Source: Thermohalobaculum sp965247385 (GTDB lineage: Bacteria; Pseudomonadota; Alphaproteobacteria; Rhodobacterales; Rhodobacteraceae). From it: DNA of 64,000 bases. The position numbers and the translations under genes are program-made. Below are positions 7,420 through 16,763 of this stretch, one piece after another; position 1 is the stretch's first letter; each line of letters opens with the position of its first letter. The notes under the pieces are model-generated. The model was not told the origin of the DNA. It saw only the letters and a program-made list of their open reading frames with translations, and searched no databases. Where the stretch lies: positions 1,240,001-1,304,000 of the forward strand of contig CBDFHG010000007.1 in NCBI GenBank assembly GCA_965247385.1, given 5' to 3'.

Positions 7420-8910
7420 CAGCCCGTTGAAAAAGTCGCCATTGACCGGGCTTCACCCCACTTGACCGGGTTTCACCCCACGACGAAACATAACGCGGCG
7501 TCGGCGGTTTTGCCATCCTCCGAGACGATGAGGACGATCTGAGCGACCAGAACGGCTCCAGAGGGCGCAACAAGCACGAAAACACCGCCATATCCGCCCG
7601 CCACAGCCTGGCGCGCGGTGCCGGCGCCGATGAGTTGGCGCATCAGCAACGAGAGGTTGTGGCCGGCGACGTGAAGCAGGTATCGCTTGTGCACGTTCTC
7701 GCGCCCGCGCAGCCAGGTTCGGCGCATGCCGCCGCGATCGAGGGTGTGGGCAAAGGAGCGCTCGACGATCTCGGCGCGCAGCTTGAAGGCCTCGCGGGCG
7801 ACCCCGGACTTGAGCCGCACGCGGTTGTTGGTGACCGCCCGGCGCGCCGCCTGGTCACCGCGCCAGCGCGAAAAGCCCTTCTGCCTGGGCTCGGCGATCC
7901 GGGTCTTCCAGGGACTGTCGTCCAGGGCCTTCAAGACCGCCCGTGAGAAATAGCCCTTGTCGGTGACGCATTCGGCCGGGCTCTCTGGCGTCGGTGCCGC
8001 AGCCACCGCCTCGAGGTTTGCCTCGGCCGCCGCCAGGGTCTTGAAAAGCGTCGTGGTGTCGCCCTCATCGGCTGGGTGCAACTCGGCCGCCACCACCGCC
8101 CCGGTGTCCAGATCCACCGCGTGCTCGGGCTTGTAGGCCAGATGGGTCGTGCCGTCCTTCATCCTGGCGACCCTGGCCTCGGGGTCGCTCCTGCAAACCC
8201 GATCCTGGTTCGAGAGCTTCTTGCCCTTGCGCTTGCGGTCCAGACGCGCCAGGTCCTCGGCCGTGGGCGTCTCGATGCCGCTCTCCCGGGCCAGATGCTC
8301 CAGCATCTCCCGGTAGCCCTCACCCGTGTCGCGCCGCACGATGTTGCGCAGCGCCGCGTTGGCCTCCATGGTCGAGGCATCCACCCCGATGCGGTCGCCC
8401 TTCACCAGACCCGCCTCGGCGATCAGCGCCAGAACCCAATCGAAGACCACCGCGTGCACCTCGTGGGGCAGACGCGTGCGGGTCTTCGACAGCCAGGAAT
8501 GGTCCGGCACACGATCCCGGCTCTCCAGCCGCAGAAACTCCCGCAGCGACAGCGAATCCGAGCAGCGCCATTCCAGCCCGCGCTCAGAGTCGATGCCCTC
8601 GAAGTAGCCCACCAGATGCATGCGGAAATAGCGCCCCGGCGGCACCGAAGGCGCTCCCGTCCTGGCCGCGTAATAGCACCGGCAGGTCGCCTCGACGAAG
8701 TCGTCGAAGCCGCCCTCAATCAGGACCGACTGAAGACGGTCGTAAAACACATGACCCGGCGAGCGCGGCATCTCCGCCCAGCCCACCATCAAATCACCCT
8801 GACGATCCTTCTGCAGTCCCATCGACATCGGCGAACCTCCCGGTCAAATCAGAATATCATAGAATCAGACCAGGCCGCTCGTGTCTAGGGCCGACTTCGT
8901 CAACGGGCTG
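7420..8910 (-). mobile_element. IS1182-like element, copy C (intact, 1491 bp)
   Basis: Inverted repeats lie at 7420-7438 and 8892-8910, with a GTAG direct repeat at 7416-7419 and 8911-8914. It is inserted inside the ISNCY transposase gene. It is the only copy here with an uninterrupted transposase, so it may mobilise the others. Confidence 0.92.
7473..8828 (-). CDS. IS1182-like transposase (intact)
   Basis: A 451-aa DDE transposase. The N-terminal domain (about 15-120) is of the DUF772 kind (SLREFLRLE). The first catalytic Asp is in GVDAST (about 148). The central region has MKDGTTHLAYKPEHAVD with the second Asp nearby, TDKGYFS supplies the third conserved block, and RAEIVERSFAH likely the Glu. 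It fills almost the whole element. The same protein is seen damaged at 227-1601, 2379-3703, 11345-12057 and 61190-61437, which makes this the reference copy. Confidence 0.9.
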   Translation of the reverse strand: MSMGLQKDRQGDLMVGWAEMPRSPGHVFYDRLQSVLIEGGFDDFVEATCRCYYAARTGAPSVPPGRYFRMHLVGYFEGIDSERGLEWRCSDSLSLREFLRLESRDRVPDHSWLSKTRTRLPHEVHAVVFDWVLALIAEAGLVKGDRIGVDASTMEANAALRNIVRRDTGEGYREMLEHLARESGIETPTAEDLARLDRKRKGKKLSNQDRVCRSDPEARVARMKDGTTHLAYKPEHAVDLDTGAVVAAELHPADEGDTTTLFKTLAAAEANLEAVAAAPTPESPAECVTDKGYFSRAVLKALDDSPWKTRIAEPRQKGFSRWRGDQAARRAVTNNRVRLKSGVAREAFKLRAEIVERSFAHTLDRGGMRRTWLRGRENVHKRYLLHVAGHNLSLLMRQLIGAGTARQAVAGGYGGVFVLVAPSGAVLVAQIVLIVSEDGKTADAALCFVVG

Positions 8911-10138
8911 GTAGGCCAGATTGGCGGTGCTGGCGTAACCGCCATCGACGGCGGTCTGGCGTGGCGCTTTGCCATAATGCTTGATATGACGATCCAGCAT
9001 GGGCTGGAAACGCTCGGCATCGGCCGGGTTGCCGGCCTCGATCACCAGATCCATAATCATGCCAGTCTTGCCCGTGCTCAGGTTCACTTTGTGGCCATAT
9101 TGCACTTCGCGCGCGCCCTTGACGATAATATCGGCATGGGGTTCGAACAAGCTGACCAGTTTATCGCCGGCGGGAACCTGTTCGCCGTCCAGCACCCGGC
9201 GCTCGGCCTGTGCGATGATGCGTTCGATCAAGGCCACGTAATGCCTTGTCTCGGCCTGCCAGGCCTCGACCTCAATGCCAGTTCCCGCCGCCGGGCCAAG
9301 CCGCCGCGCGGCCACCCGCAGATTGTCCAGGGTGGTGCGGGTGATCTTGATGAGGTCGCGGTACAGCTTTTGGCGTTTGTCGGCGCCACGGCCAAAAGCG
9401 ATCGAGAGGCAGCACCGTTTTGCCGACCGGCTGTGATCGCGCCACCTCAGCCCCGGCAGGTCGGCATCGGCGCGGCGTAACAAGCGCACCATCACGCGCA
9501 TACTGTCGCCCAAAAGAGAGCTGTCGCTGGGGGGATGGATCGGCGCGTCGGCAACCGTGCTGTCAAGGCGCATCATCTTGCCGTCCTCGACCCTGGCCTT
9601 CATGGCATGGCTCATCAGGCAACGGTTGATCGCTTCCCAGGTCTCGGCGCTGATGGCGCTGATGGTACTCTGCAACACCGATTTCTTTGGCGTCCAATGG
9701 ACCGGCAGACGAGCGAAAGCCCGGAATGAGGTGGAATCGCAAAGATGGAACGCCAATTCCTCGTAGCTCAACTGACGATGTTGCTTGAGCAAGGCGCAGC
9801 GCAGAACCGCTTCCGCCGACAACCCCTTGCGTCCAGTCGGCTTGACGCCGTGGCGACCGAGATCAGCGCCGACCCAGCCCAGCACCTCGCAATGCTCGTC
9901 AAGCCAGGCGGACATCGCCTTCAGTTCACGGCCAGGCTGGTGTTTTGAGAAAACATCGAAAATACTGGCCTGGATGGTGCGTTTTTCGCGCATTGTTGTC
10001 TCCGGCGGTAACAGGTTTGTATTGACTTCAATGGGTTGCACCGAATTCATACCTGAAACCGCCGGAGCTTTCAACAAAATAATCCGGATACATCCAGTTA
10101 TTTCAATATGTTAGCGTTTATGGATGGAAACTAGCCTA

Positions 10139-11308
10139 GTGTCCTGAGTCAGAAGTTCGCCGCATTATTTTCGGGTGTGGTTTTTAGACAGAAGCGTTTG
10201 ACCGCATCAAGGATATCGTCTGCGGTTCGGACCCATTTGAAGGGTTTTGGATCTTCATTGCGAGTTTCGATGTAATCCGGGATGGCTTTTGTGAGTTCGC
10301 GCTCGCTGCGGTGAACGCCACGCTTGATCTGGCGGTCGGTGATTTCGGCAAGGAAGCGCTCGACCATGTTCAACCAGGATGCGGAGGTGGGGGTGAAATG
10401 CACATGCCAGAGGGGCCGTCTGGCCAACCAGGCACGGATCGCCGGCGTTTTGTGGGTGGCGTAGTTGTCCATGATGAGGTGGATCTCCAGATCGTCGGGA
10501 ACCCGGCGTTCGATCTCCATAAGGAACTTCTTGAACTCCGAGGCCCGGTGGCGCTTGTAGCATTTGCCGATGACCTCGCCGGTTGCCGTGTTGAGGGCGG
10601 CGAACAGGGAGGTGGTGCCGTGGCGTTTGTAATCGTGGCTGCGGCGTTCGATCTGACCCGGCCGCATGGGCAGGACCGGTTGTGAGCGGTCAAGCGCCTG
10701 AATTTGGCTCTTTTCATCGACGCAGAGCACCAAGGCCCGCTCCGGCGGGTTCAGGTAAAGCCCAACCACATCGCGAACCTTGTCGATAAACCGGGGATCG
10801 GTTGAGAGCTTGAAGGTCTCCGTGCGATGGGGTTGCAGGCCAAAGGCACGCCAAATCCGTTGTACGCTGGACGTCGAGATGCGGCTCTCCCCGGCCATCA
10901 TCCTGGAACTCCAATGGGTCGCGTTACGCGGCATGCTTTCAAGCGTCCGCACGATCACCGCCTCGACCTGCGCATCGGTGATCGTCCGGGGCGTGCCTGG
11001 GCGCGGCTCATCATACAGACCGTCGCTCCCCTTCTCGATGAAGCGCCGACGCCACTTGCCCACCGTCGCCGGGTCAACGCCCAAATCCCGGGCCACCTGC
11101 TTGTTCTGCCTGCCCTCGGCGCAGGCCAGAACAATGCGCGCCCGCAGCGCCAGACCTTGAGCCGTCGTGCGCCGTGACGTCAGCGTCAGGAGCTCCTTAC
11201 TCTGTTCTGGACTCAACGTGACTGGGGGCGCAGCGCGGGGCATGGAAGATCCTCCATCTCAAAATATACCTCCCCTGAATGATACCACGTATTTCTGATC
11301 CAGGACAC
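10139..11308 (-). mobile_element. IS630-family element (intact, 1170 bp)
   Basis: The ends GTGTCCTG and CAGGACAC are inverted repeats extending about 16 bp with two mismatches. The element is flanked by TA at 10137-10138 and 11309-11310, the TA duplication expected of IS630/Tc1-type transposition. It abuts the end of the ISNCY-type element on one side and IS1182-like copy D on the other. Confidence 0.88.
10149..11243 (-). CDS. IS630-family transposase
   Basis: A 364-aa protein. The N-terminal helix-turn-helix region (residues about 15-75, with NKQVARDLGVDPATVGKWRR) is followed by a second DNA-binding segment. The DDE domain has Asp in CVDEKSQ (about 206), Asp in LIMDNYATHK (about 290) and Glu in WLNMVERFLAEI (about 330). 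The gene fills the element and shows no lesion, so this IS is probably active. Confidence 0.92.
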   Translation of the reverse strand: MPRAAPPVTLSPEQSKELLTLTSRRTTAQGLALRARIVLACAEGRQNKQVARDLGVDPATVGKWRRRFIEKGSDGLYDEPRPGTPRTITDAQVEAVIVRTLESMPRNATHWSSRMMAGESRISTSSVQRIWRAFGLQPHRTETFKLSTDPRFIDKVRDVVGLYLNPPERALVLCVDEKSQIQALDRSQPVLPMRPGQIERRSHDYKRHGTTSLFAALNTATGEVIGKCYKRHRASEFKKFLMEIERRVPDDLEIHLIMDNYATHKTPAIRAWLARRPLWHVHFTPTSASWLNMVERFLAEITDRQIKRGVHRSERELTKAIPDYIETRNEDPKPFKWVRTADDILDAVKRFCLKTTPENNAANF

Positions 11309-11311
11309 TAG

Positions 11312-12059
11312 CAGCCCGTTGAAAAAGGCGCCATTGCCCGGGTTTCACCCCACGACGAAACATAACGCGGCGTCGGCGGTTTCGCCATCCTCCGAGACGA
11401 TGAGGACGATCCGAGCGACCAGAACGGCTCCAGCGGGCGCAACAAGCACGAAAATACCGCCATATCCGCCCGCCATAGCCTGGCGCGGGGTGCCGGCACC
11501 GATGAGTTGGCGCATCAGCAACGAAAGGTTGTGGCCGGCGACGTGAAGCAGGTATCGCTTGTGCACATTCTCGCGCCGGCGCAGCCAGGTCCGGCGCATG
11601 CCGCCGCGATCGAGGGTGTGGGCAAAGCAGCGCTCGACGATCTCGGCGCGCAGCTTGAAGGCCTCGCGGGCGAGCGCGGACTTGAGCCGCACGCGGTTGT
11701 TGGTGACCGCCCGGCGCGCCGCCTGGTCACCGCGCCAGCGCGAAAAGCCCTTCTGCCTGGGCTCGGCGATCCGGGTCTTGCAGGGCCGGGTCTTGCAGGG
11801 ACTGCCGTCCAGGGCCTTCAAGACCGCCCGTGAGAAATAGCCCTTGTCGGCGACGCATTCGGCCGGGCCCTCTGGCGTCGCGGCGCCGCAGCCACCGCCT
11901 CGAGGTTTGCCTCGGCCGCCGCCAGGGTCCTGGAAAGCGTCGTGGTGTCGCCATCATCGGCTGGGTGCAGTTCGGCCGCCACCACCGCGCCGGTGTCCGG
12001 ATCCACCGCGGGCTCGGGCTTGTCGGCCAGATGGGTCGTGCCGTCCTTCATCCTGGCGA
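11312..12059 (-). mobile_element. IS1182-like element, copy D (truncated)
   Basis: The end repeat CAGCCCGTTGAAAAAGGCG is at 11312-11330, right after the CTAG that contains the IS630 target TA. Similarity to copy C runs to about 12059, then stops abruptly in the middle of the transposase gene. One of the two subterminal 19-bp repeats is lost and a 15-bp segment is tandemly duplicated at about 11770-11800. Confidence 0.85.
11345..12057 (-). pseudogene. IS1182-like transposase, copy D, C-terminal part only
   Basis: About 230 C-terminal residues remain in two frames (12051 down to 11818, then 11821 down to 11345). The N-terminal half with the first catalytic Asp is missing. It is fused at about 12059 to an unrelated plus-strand frame. 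Confidence 0.82.
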
Positions 12060-12346
12060 TCGTGGATCACGGGGTGGCACAGGGCGACCGGTTCACGTTC
12101 AATGCTGCCGGGTTGAGCATGCCCATCGGGGTCAGCCGGTTTACCATTCCGGCTGGGGCCAGTGCGGCCCAGGCGATCGCCGTGCTCGACATGGCCGCGG
12201 CCGCCGAAAGCGGCGCTTCGGTGGTTTTTGCGGTTCCGGATGAGCAACTTCTACTGGCGTTGCAACTGTGGAGCGGCGAGGGTGCTGCCAACAGTGCCCG
12301 CCTGGCGCCGATATCGGCGGTGATCCGGCACCAGCGCGGCGGGTGA
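12060..12346 (+). pseudogene. C-terminal remnant of an unidentified protein
   Basis: Downstream of the IS1182 break an open frame of about 95 residues continues to TGA at 12344-12346. It contains VDHGVAQGDRFTFNAAG and an Ala-rich helix, and ends QRGG. Codon use is like the core genes. The 5' part was replaced by the truncated IS, since the frame enters directly from IS DNA. Family not recognised. Confidence 0.4.
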
Positions 12347-12362
12347 GACGCGGCGGGGTAAT

Positions 12363-12455
12363 ATGCGCCTGCCCGGTCCCCTGCGGTGACCTGCGCGCCG
12401 AAAGCGTCAGCTTTCGAATGGGTGCAAAAAACACGGGGAGGCGGCGCGCGCAAAG
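12363..12455. repeat. Dispersed intergenic repeat, copy 1
   Basis: The roughly 90-bp stretch starts ATGCGCCTGCCCGGTCCCCT, includes a CGAAAGC/GCTTTCG hairpin, and ends near GGGGAGGCGGCGCGCGC. A diverged copy lies at 21472-21533 and continues at 23976-23999 across an IS66 insertion. It lies between a remnant gene and the 3' end of trpE. Confidence 0.6.
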
Positions 12456-12491
12456 GATGCGGAGCAGCCTTTGGAACAGGCGCAAGGTGCG

Positions 12492-14012
12492 CTAGTTGAA
12501 GTTCCGCGCCACGCTTGCCGCTTGCATCAGGGCCTTTGCCTTGCTCACGGTTTCCTGGAATTCGGCCTCCGGATCACTGTCGTAGACGACGCCGCCGCCG
12601 GCCTGGACGTAGAGGGTGCCATCCTTGACCACTCCGGTGCGCAACGCGATGCAGGTGTCCATCTCGCCAGCGGCGGAGAAGTAACCGACAGCCCCCGCAT
12701 AGACGCCGCGCTTTTCCTTCTCCAGTTCGTCGATGATCTCCATCGCGCGGATTTTCGGGGTGCCGGAGACGGTGCCCGCGGGCAGGCCTGCCAGCAGGGC
12801 CGACAGCGCGTCGTGGTCGTCGCGCAGATCGCCGTCGACGTTGGAGACGATGTGCATGACGTGGCTGTAGCGCTCGACGGTGAACTGCTCGTTCGGATCG
12901 ACGGTGCCGATCTTGGCGACTCGACCGACATCGTTGCGGCCGAGATCGAGCAGCATCAGGTGCTCGGCGCGTTCCTTGGGGTCGGCCAGCAACTCCGCCT
13001 CCAACGCCTTGTCCTGCTCGGGCGTCTTGCCGCGGGGGCGGGTTCCGGCGATGGGCCGGATCGTCACCTTGCCGTCGCGCACCCGGACCAGAATTTCGGG
13101 GCTGGCGCCGACGATCTGGAAACCTCCGTTCGAGCCCGCGAGGTTGAAAAAGAACAGGTAGGGGCTGGGGTTGATCCGCCTGACCGCCCGGTAGAGAGCG
13201 AACGGTTCGGCCTCCAGCGGCAGTGCCCAGCGTTGCGAGGGCACGACCTGAAACACGTCACCGGTGCGGACGTATTCCTTGGCCCGCTCGACCATTTCCA
13301 GATACTCGAAATGGCTGGTGTTCGAGACTGGATCCAGTGCCCGCGCCGCCCGCGCCACGACCGGAGTGACCGGTGTACTTTGCTCGGGCGCCCGGTCGAT
13401 CGCGTCCAGCGCCGCCGTCAGCCGGTCCACAGCGCCCTGGTAGGCGGCCTCGGCCTCGACTGCGGTGTTGTGCCAGACCGGGGCGACCAGGGTGACGATG
13501 TCATGCACATTGTCGACAATGGCGATCAGTGCGGGGCGCAGCAGTGTCGCGTCGGGCAGGCCGAGGGGATCGGGGTTTGGCTCGGGCAGGCGCTCGACCA
13601 GCCGGATCATGTCGTAGCCGAGATAGCCGAACAGGCCCGCCGCCATCGGCGGCAGTTCATGGGGCAGGTCGACCCGGCTCTCGGTGATCAGGGCGCGCAG
13701 GCTGTCCAGCGTCGGCAACGCCTCCGGGATGAAGACCTTCGGGTCGGTCGCGGCATCGCGGTTGATCTCGGCCACGCCACCCTGGCAGCGCCAGATCAGA
13801 TCAGGATCGAAGCCGATCACCGAATAGCGACCGCGGATCTCGCCGCCGGTGACCGATTCCAGCAGGAAGCTGTTCTCGGCCGCCCCGGTCAGCTTCAGCA
13901 TCAGCGAGACCGGCGTGTCCATATCCGCGACCACCTGGGCCCAGACCGCCTGGTTGGCGCTATCACGGTATGCCTGCGTGAAGGCGTCAAAAGAAGGGCT
14001 GATATCCATCAT
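12492..14012 (-). CDS. trpE: Anthranilate synthase component I
   Basis: A 506-aa protein from the ATG at 14012 (tandem ATGATG; the second at 14009 is equally possible). It catalyses chorismate plus glutamine to anthranilate, the first step of tryptophan synthesis, with TrpG as glutaminase. Visible family blocks are the feedback-site region near the N-terminus (SFLLES), PSPYLFF, IRPIAGTRPRG, LDLGRNDVGRV, PAGTVSGTPKIRAMEII and AGGGVVYDSDP, in the usual order. The length is normal for a stand-alone TrpE. It lies 25 bases after ppiD on the same strand, an arrangement common in Rhodobacteraceae, and is probably co-transcribed with it. Confidence 0.95.
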   Translation of the reverse strand: MMDISPSFDAFTQAYRDSANQAVWAQVVADMDTPVSLMLKLTGAAENSFLLESVTGGEIRGRYSVIGFDPDLIWRCQGGVAEINRDAATDPKVFIPEALPTLDSLRALITESRVDLPHELPPMAAGLFGYLGYDMIRLVERLPEPNPDPLGLPDATLLRPALIAIVDNVHDIVTLVAPVWHNTAVEAEAAYQGAVDRLTAALDAIDRAPEQSTPVTPVVARAARALDPVSNTSHFEYLEMVERAKEYVRTGDVFQVVPSQRWALPLEAEPFALYRAVRRINPSPYLFFFNLAGSNGGFQIVGASPEILVRVRDGKVTIRPIAGTRPRGKTPEQDKALEAELLADPKERAEHLMLLDLGRNDVGRVAKIGTVDPNEQFTVERYSHVMHIVSNVDGDLRDDHDALSALLAGLPAGTVSGTPKIRAMEIIDELEKEKRGVYAGAVGYFSAAGEMDTCIALRTGVVKDGTLYVQAGGGVVYDSDPEAEFQETVSKAKALMQAASVARNFN

Positions 14013-14037
14013 GGCCGTCCAGGGTGTGTTGGCGGGA

Positions 14038-15987
14038 TCATTGGTTCGGTTGGCTAACCGCGCCGAGGCCGGTGAATACGGCGTCGATGACCCCAGGGTC
14101 GATCTGTGCGTCGTGCCGGGCCTCGACGGCACGGGCAAAATACTCGGCCATGTCCGTCTTCAGGGAATTCGCCAACATCCGGTCGATCCCGGCGCTTTTG
14201 GTGGCCATCGCCTTTGGTCCGAGGGCGGTGATGCCGGAGACCTGCACGACGACGACATGGCTGCCGTCGTCGCTCGGAGCCGATGCGCCCGCAGCGGTTT
14301 CGGTTGCGAAGATCTTCTCGATCAGCGCGCCGGGCAGGGCCGGGGGCGGGGTCATGCGGGTGAACGGGCCAAGCGGCAGCGCGACCATGCTCAATTCCTC
14401 GCCGATGTCCCAGATCGAAGCATCGTCGCCCATCCGGGCCGCGAGTTCCATGCCCTGCGCCTCGATTGCCTTCAACCGTTCAGCGGTTTGCCACGCGGCG
14501 ATAGCGCGGTCGCGGACCTCGTCCAGCGGGCGTAACGCCGTCGGCTCGATGCGGTCGACCATGACCAGGAGATAGCCGCCGTCGGGCAACTCGACGAGGT
14601 CGCGCTCCTCGGCGTCGAGCGCGGTGAAAACCTCGCTGATGAACGGTGCGCTGGTCTGAACACCATCGGCGGCACCGCCCTCCGGGAGAGATGCGTCGCG
14701 AGCGAGACCGAGGAAGGTGCCATGAGTGACCCCGGAACCGATCCCAGTACTATCCGCTGCACCTTCCCAGGTGCGTGCGACGGTTTCTTGCATCGACATG
14801 CCTTCGGCGCGCTGCTCGTCGATGGCGTTGGCAATCTCGGGTGCGCGCACCACCACCTCGTCCTGCGCAAATCGCCTGGCGATCTGGTCGCGCATATCCT
14901 CGAAGGGTGCAGCACCGCCCTCCATGATCTCGCGGATGCGATAGACAGCGAAGCCGGCCGGCAGTTCGACCGGGCCGATGATGCCGGGTTTTTCCTCATC
15001 GAAGACCAGTGCTGCGGCGGCCTCGGGCAGATCGCCGCGGGTTACCCGGCCCAGCGACAGATCGTCGGCTTCGAGGCCGAACTCCGCACCCAGCGACTCG
15101 AATGTCGCTGCGCCCGAGATCAACTGGGCCATTGCGTCGTCGGCGGCCTGGCGGTTGGGGATGGTGATCTGATCGATGGTGCGGCTCTCCTCGACACTGT
15201 AGGTATCGAGGTTTGCCTCATAGGCTGCGCGAACGGTCGCCTCGTCCGGGGTCAGTTCGGCCAGCAGCTTTGCCGCATCGACATGGAGGTATTCGCCCCA
15301 GCGCCGCTCCGGCTCGGTAAACAGCGTTTCGTTGGCTTCGTAGAAGGCCCGCAGCGCGCCCTCGTCCGGCGTGCCGGGGTCGGGCGCCATCTCCAGGGTC
15401 AGCGTCAGCGCGTTCACCGCCCGGCTTTCTCCCTGATAAGCAGCGATGCGGGCACCGGCGCCCGGCGGCGGAAGCATCGCCGCCTCGGCGGTTTCGATCA
15501 GCAATTGCTGGGTCAGCAAGGTCCGGGTCAACGCCTCGAATTCGGCGGCCGAGAACCCCTGCTGGGACAGCAGCAGCGAATAGGCCTGCGCCGAGAACCG
15601 CCCGCCGGGGCCCTGGAAGGTGGGGTTGGACTGGATCGCCTCGGCCACCGCTTCGTCCGGGGCGGAAATGCCGAATGATGCGAGTTCCTCGTCGAAGGCG
15701 GCATCGCGGATCAGCCCGCCGAGGATGCGCCGGTCGAGCCCGGTCGCCCGCATCATGTCGAAGGAGACAAGCTGCCCCGCCTGCCGCGAAATCCGCGACT
15801 GTTCGCGAATCAGCGCATTTCGGAGGCTCCCGGCCGGGACTTCGGTATCGCCGACCTGCGCCACCCTTGTATCGAGACGAACCGTGAAGATATCGCCGAT
15901 GCCCCAGGCGGCAAAGCTGGCGACCAGCAGTCCGATCAGGATCTTGGCGGGCAGCGACTTCAGGCCCTTGCGCAGGAAATTCAGCAT
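14038..15987 (-). CDS. ppiD: Periplasmic peptidyl-prolyl isomerase / folding chaperone PpiD
   Basis: A 649-aa protein. A short cytoplasmic N-terminus (MLNFLRKGLKSLPAK) is followed by one membrane anchor (residues about 16-35). Then come a SurA_N-type chaperone region (about 40-170), a parvulin-like domain around 250-370 (SVEESRTIDQITIP, AAFEDM-type helix) and a long C-terminal chaperone region. This is the standard layout of PpiD, which helps newly exported proteins fold at the Sec translocon. In many alphaproteobacteria it precedes trpE, as here. The upstream DNA is IS1380 debris, so the original promoter region may be altered. Confidence 0.88.
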   Translation of the reverse strand: MLNFLRKGLKSLPAKILIGLLVASFAAWGIGDIFTVRLDTRVAQVGDTEVPAGSLRNALIREQSRISRQAGQLVSFDMMRATGLDRRILGGLIRDAAFDEELASFGISAPDEAVAEAIQSNPTFQGPGGRFSAQAYSLLLSQQGFSAAEFEALTRTLLTQQLLIETAEAAMLPPPGAGARIAAYQGESRAVNALTLTLEMAPDPGTPDEGALRAFYEANETLFTEPERRWGEYLHVDAAKLLAELTPDEATVRAAYEANLDTYSVEESRTIDQITIPNRQAADDAMAQLISGAATFESLGAEFGLEADDLSLGRVTRGDLPEAAAALVFDEEKPGIIGPVELPAGFAVYRIREIMEGGAAPFEDMRDQIARRFAQDEVVVRAPEIANAIDEQRAEGMSMQETVARTWEGAADSTGIGSGVTHGTFLGLARDASLPEGGAADGVQTSAPFISEVFTALDAEERDLVELPDGGYLLVMVDRIEPTALRPLDEVRDRAIAAWQTAERLKAIEAQGMELAARMGDDASIWDIGEELSMVALPLGPFTRMTPPPALPGALIEKIFATETAAGASAPSDDGSHVVVVQVSGITALGPKAMATKSAGIDRMLANSLKTDMAEYFARAVEARHDAQIDPGVIDAVFTGLGAVSQPNQ

Positions 15988-16036
15988 TGCGGTCTCGCTC
16001 TCGGTTTCAGGTAGGATGCAGGCGCTGTTGTCCGAG

Positions 16037-16500
16037 TTTATCCGACATTCCCCAAGTAGAATGCCGTTTCCCGCATTGTGGGGCTATTTTGAGTCCCAAT
16101 CAAGCCTCTTGTGCAAGTTGTATCGTGGTTCGGGCATCTGTCGCGTGAATTGAGCGCACTTTTGCTCTCAGTCGTGATGTTGACCTGACTTTTGGTCTGA
16201 TCGGCACCCGCTTGGACAGACCCGTCGCGCCGCTTTTCTTCAGGTTTTACCGTTGACATTGTCATGTTGGAACCGGCGGTGCGCGCAATCGATGGATGGC
16301 CGCAAGAACGCGGTTGAACAGATCACCGCTAACCGCGACTTCAGCCAATTGGAATGTGATGGCTCGGGCGTGACGGACCACTCGTGCACCGATTTTGATC
16401 TGCCGGGTTTGAAGGCTGGTCAGCGACCAGTCGGCCATCTCTTCGGGCAGATCAGTGCATTGTCGGTGATCAGAGCAGAAAATTCGTCAAGATATTTGGG
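16037..16500 (-). pseudogene. IS1380-family transposase, C-terminal remnant
   Basis: The minus frame ending at TGA (16262-16264) reads EEMADWSLTSLQTRQIKIG, then RHARAITFQLAEVAV and HRLRAPP. This is the conserved C-terminus of IS1380-family transposases. About 60 codons survive, and the frame before it is shifted. The following 220 bases (16037-16260) may be the 3' untranslated end of the element. The remnant is bounded at 16512 by a solo IS1182-like end. Confidence 0.65.
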
Positions 16501-16511
16501 AAATGCGGGAT

Positions 16512-16560
16512 GAATCAGACCAGGCCGCGCGCGGCCAGTGCCGACTTCGTCAACGGACTG
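16512..16560 (-). repeat. Solo terminus of the IS1182-like element
   Basis: The 49 bp match the transposase-start end of copies A-C (GAATCAGACCAGGCCG to the inverted repeat CGACTTCGTCAACGG.CTG) with a few differences. No transposase sequence follows. It marks a former insertion whose body has been deleted. Confidence 0.75.
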
Positions 16561-16631
16561 ATATGCGGCGCATAATATATCGATAGAACGTTACTGAGTC
16601 ATCTATCCAATTGATTTTAAAGAAATGTTAA

Positions 16632-16707
16632 TGGTGGGCGGTACTGGATTTGAACCAGTGACCCCAGCGATGTGAACACTGTGCTCTACCAACTGAGCTA
16701 ACCGCCC
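16632..16707 (-). tRNA. tRNA-Val (anticodon CAC)
   Basis: On the minus strand the acceptor GGGCGGT pairs with ACCGCCC. The D-arm TTAGCTCAGTTGGTAGAGC, anticodon arm CAGTG-TTCACAT-CGCTG and T-arm CTGGTTCAAATCCAG are all present. The loop TTCACAT gives anticodon CAC, which reads valine GUG. The discriminator A and CCA end are encoded. The gene lies between IS debris and gph. Confidence 0.93.
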
Positions 16708-16763
16708 CCGTAAGCCGAAACTAAAGGCGAGGCGCATCCTATAGGCGGGGCAGCGGTTGGGCG

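Larger units (their letters stand above)
7158..9993 (-). pseudogene. ISNCY-family transposase split by an IS
   Basis: The N-terminal 361 codons run from the ATG at 9993 (preceded by CGGAG) down to 8911, and the C-terminal part from 7419 down to 7158. Joining at the duplicated GTAG restores TAVDGGYAS..NLAYAKAKGV. Features are an N-terminal domain with ALLKQHRQLSYEELAFHL, a catalytic DSTVAD at residues about 143-148, and the C-terminal NISCLKRACGL. This is the ISNCY/ISDol1-like group. The gene is inactivated only by the insertion; no other lesion is obvious. Confidence 0.8.
6948..10134 (-). mobile_element. ISNCY-type element interrupted by IS1182-like copy C
   Basis: A perfect 20-bp inverted repeat bounds the element (6948-6967 and 10115-10134, beginning CTAGTTTCC). 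Removing the 1491-bp inserted IS and one 4-bp duplication leaves a 1.69-kb element with a single transposase gene on the minus strand. It sits directly after the stop codon of the endonuclease gene. The CTAG at each end may be part of the repeat or a target duplication. Confidence 0.8.

Noticed and set aside
12471..14057. Long plus-strand open frame opposite trpE, and similar long antisense frames opposite glmU, glmS, ppiD, moaA and lepA
   Set aside because: High-GC codon use in the real genes creates long open antisense frames. The trpE, glmS and lepA strands carry full family signatures and the antisense products have none.
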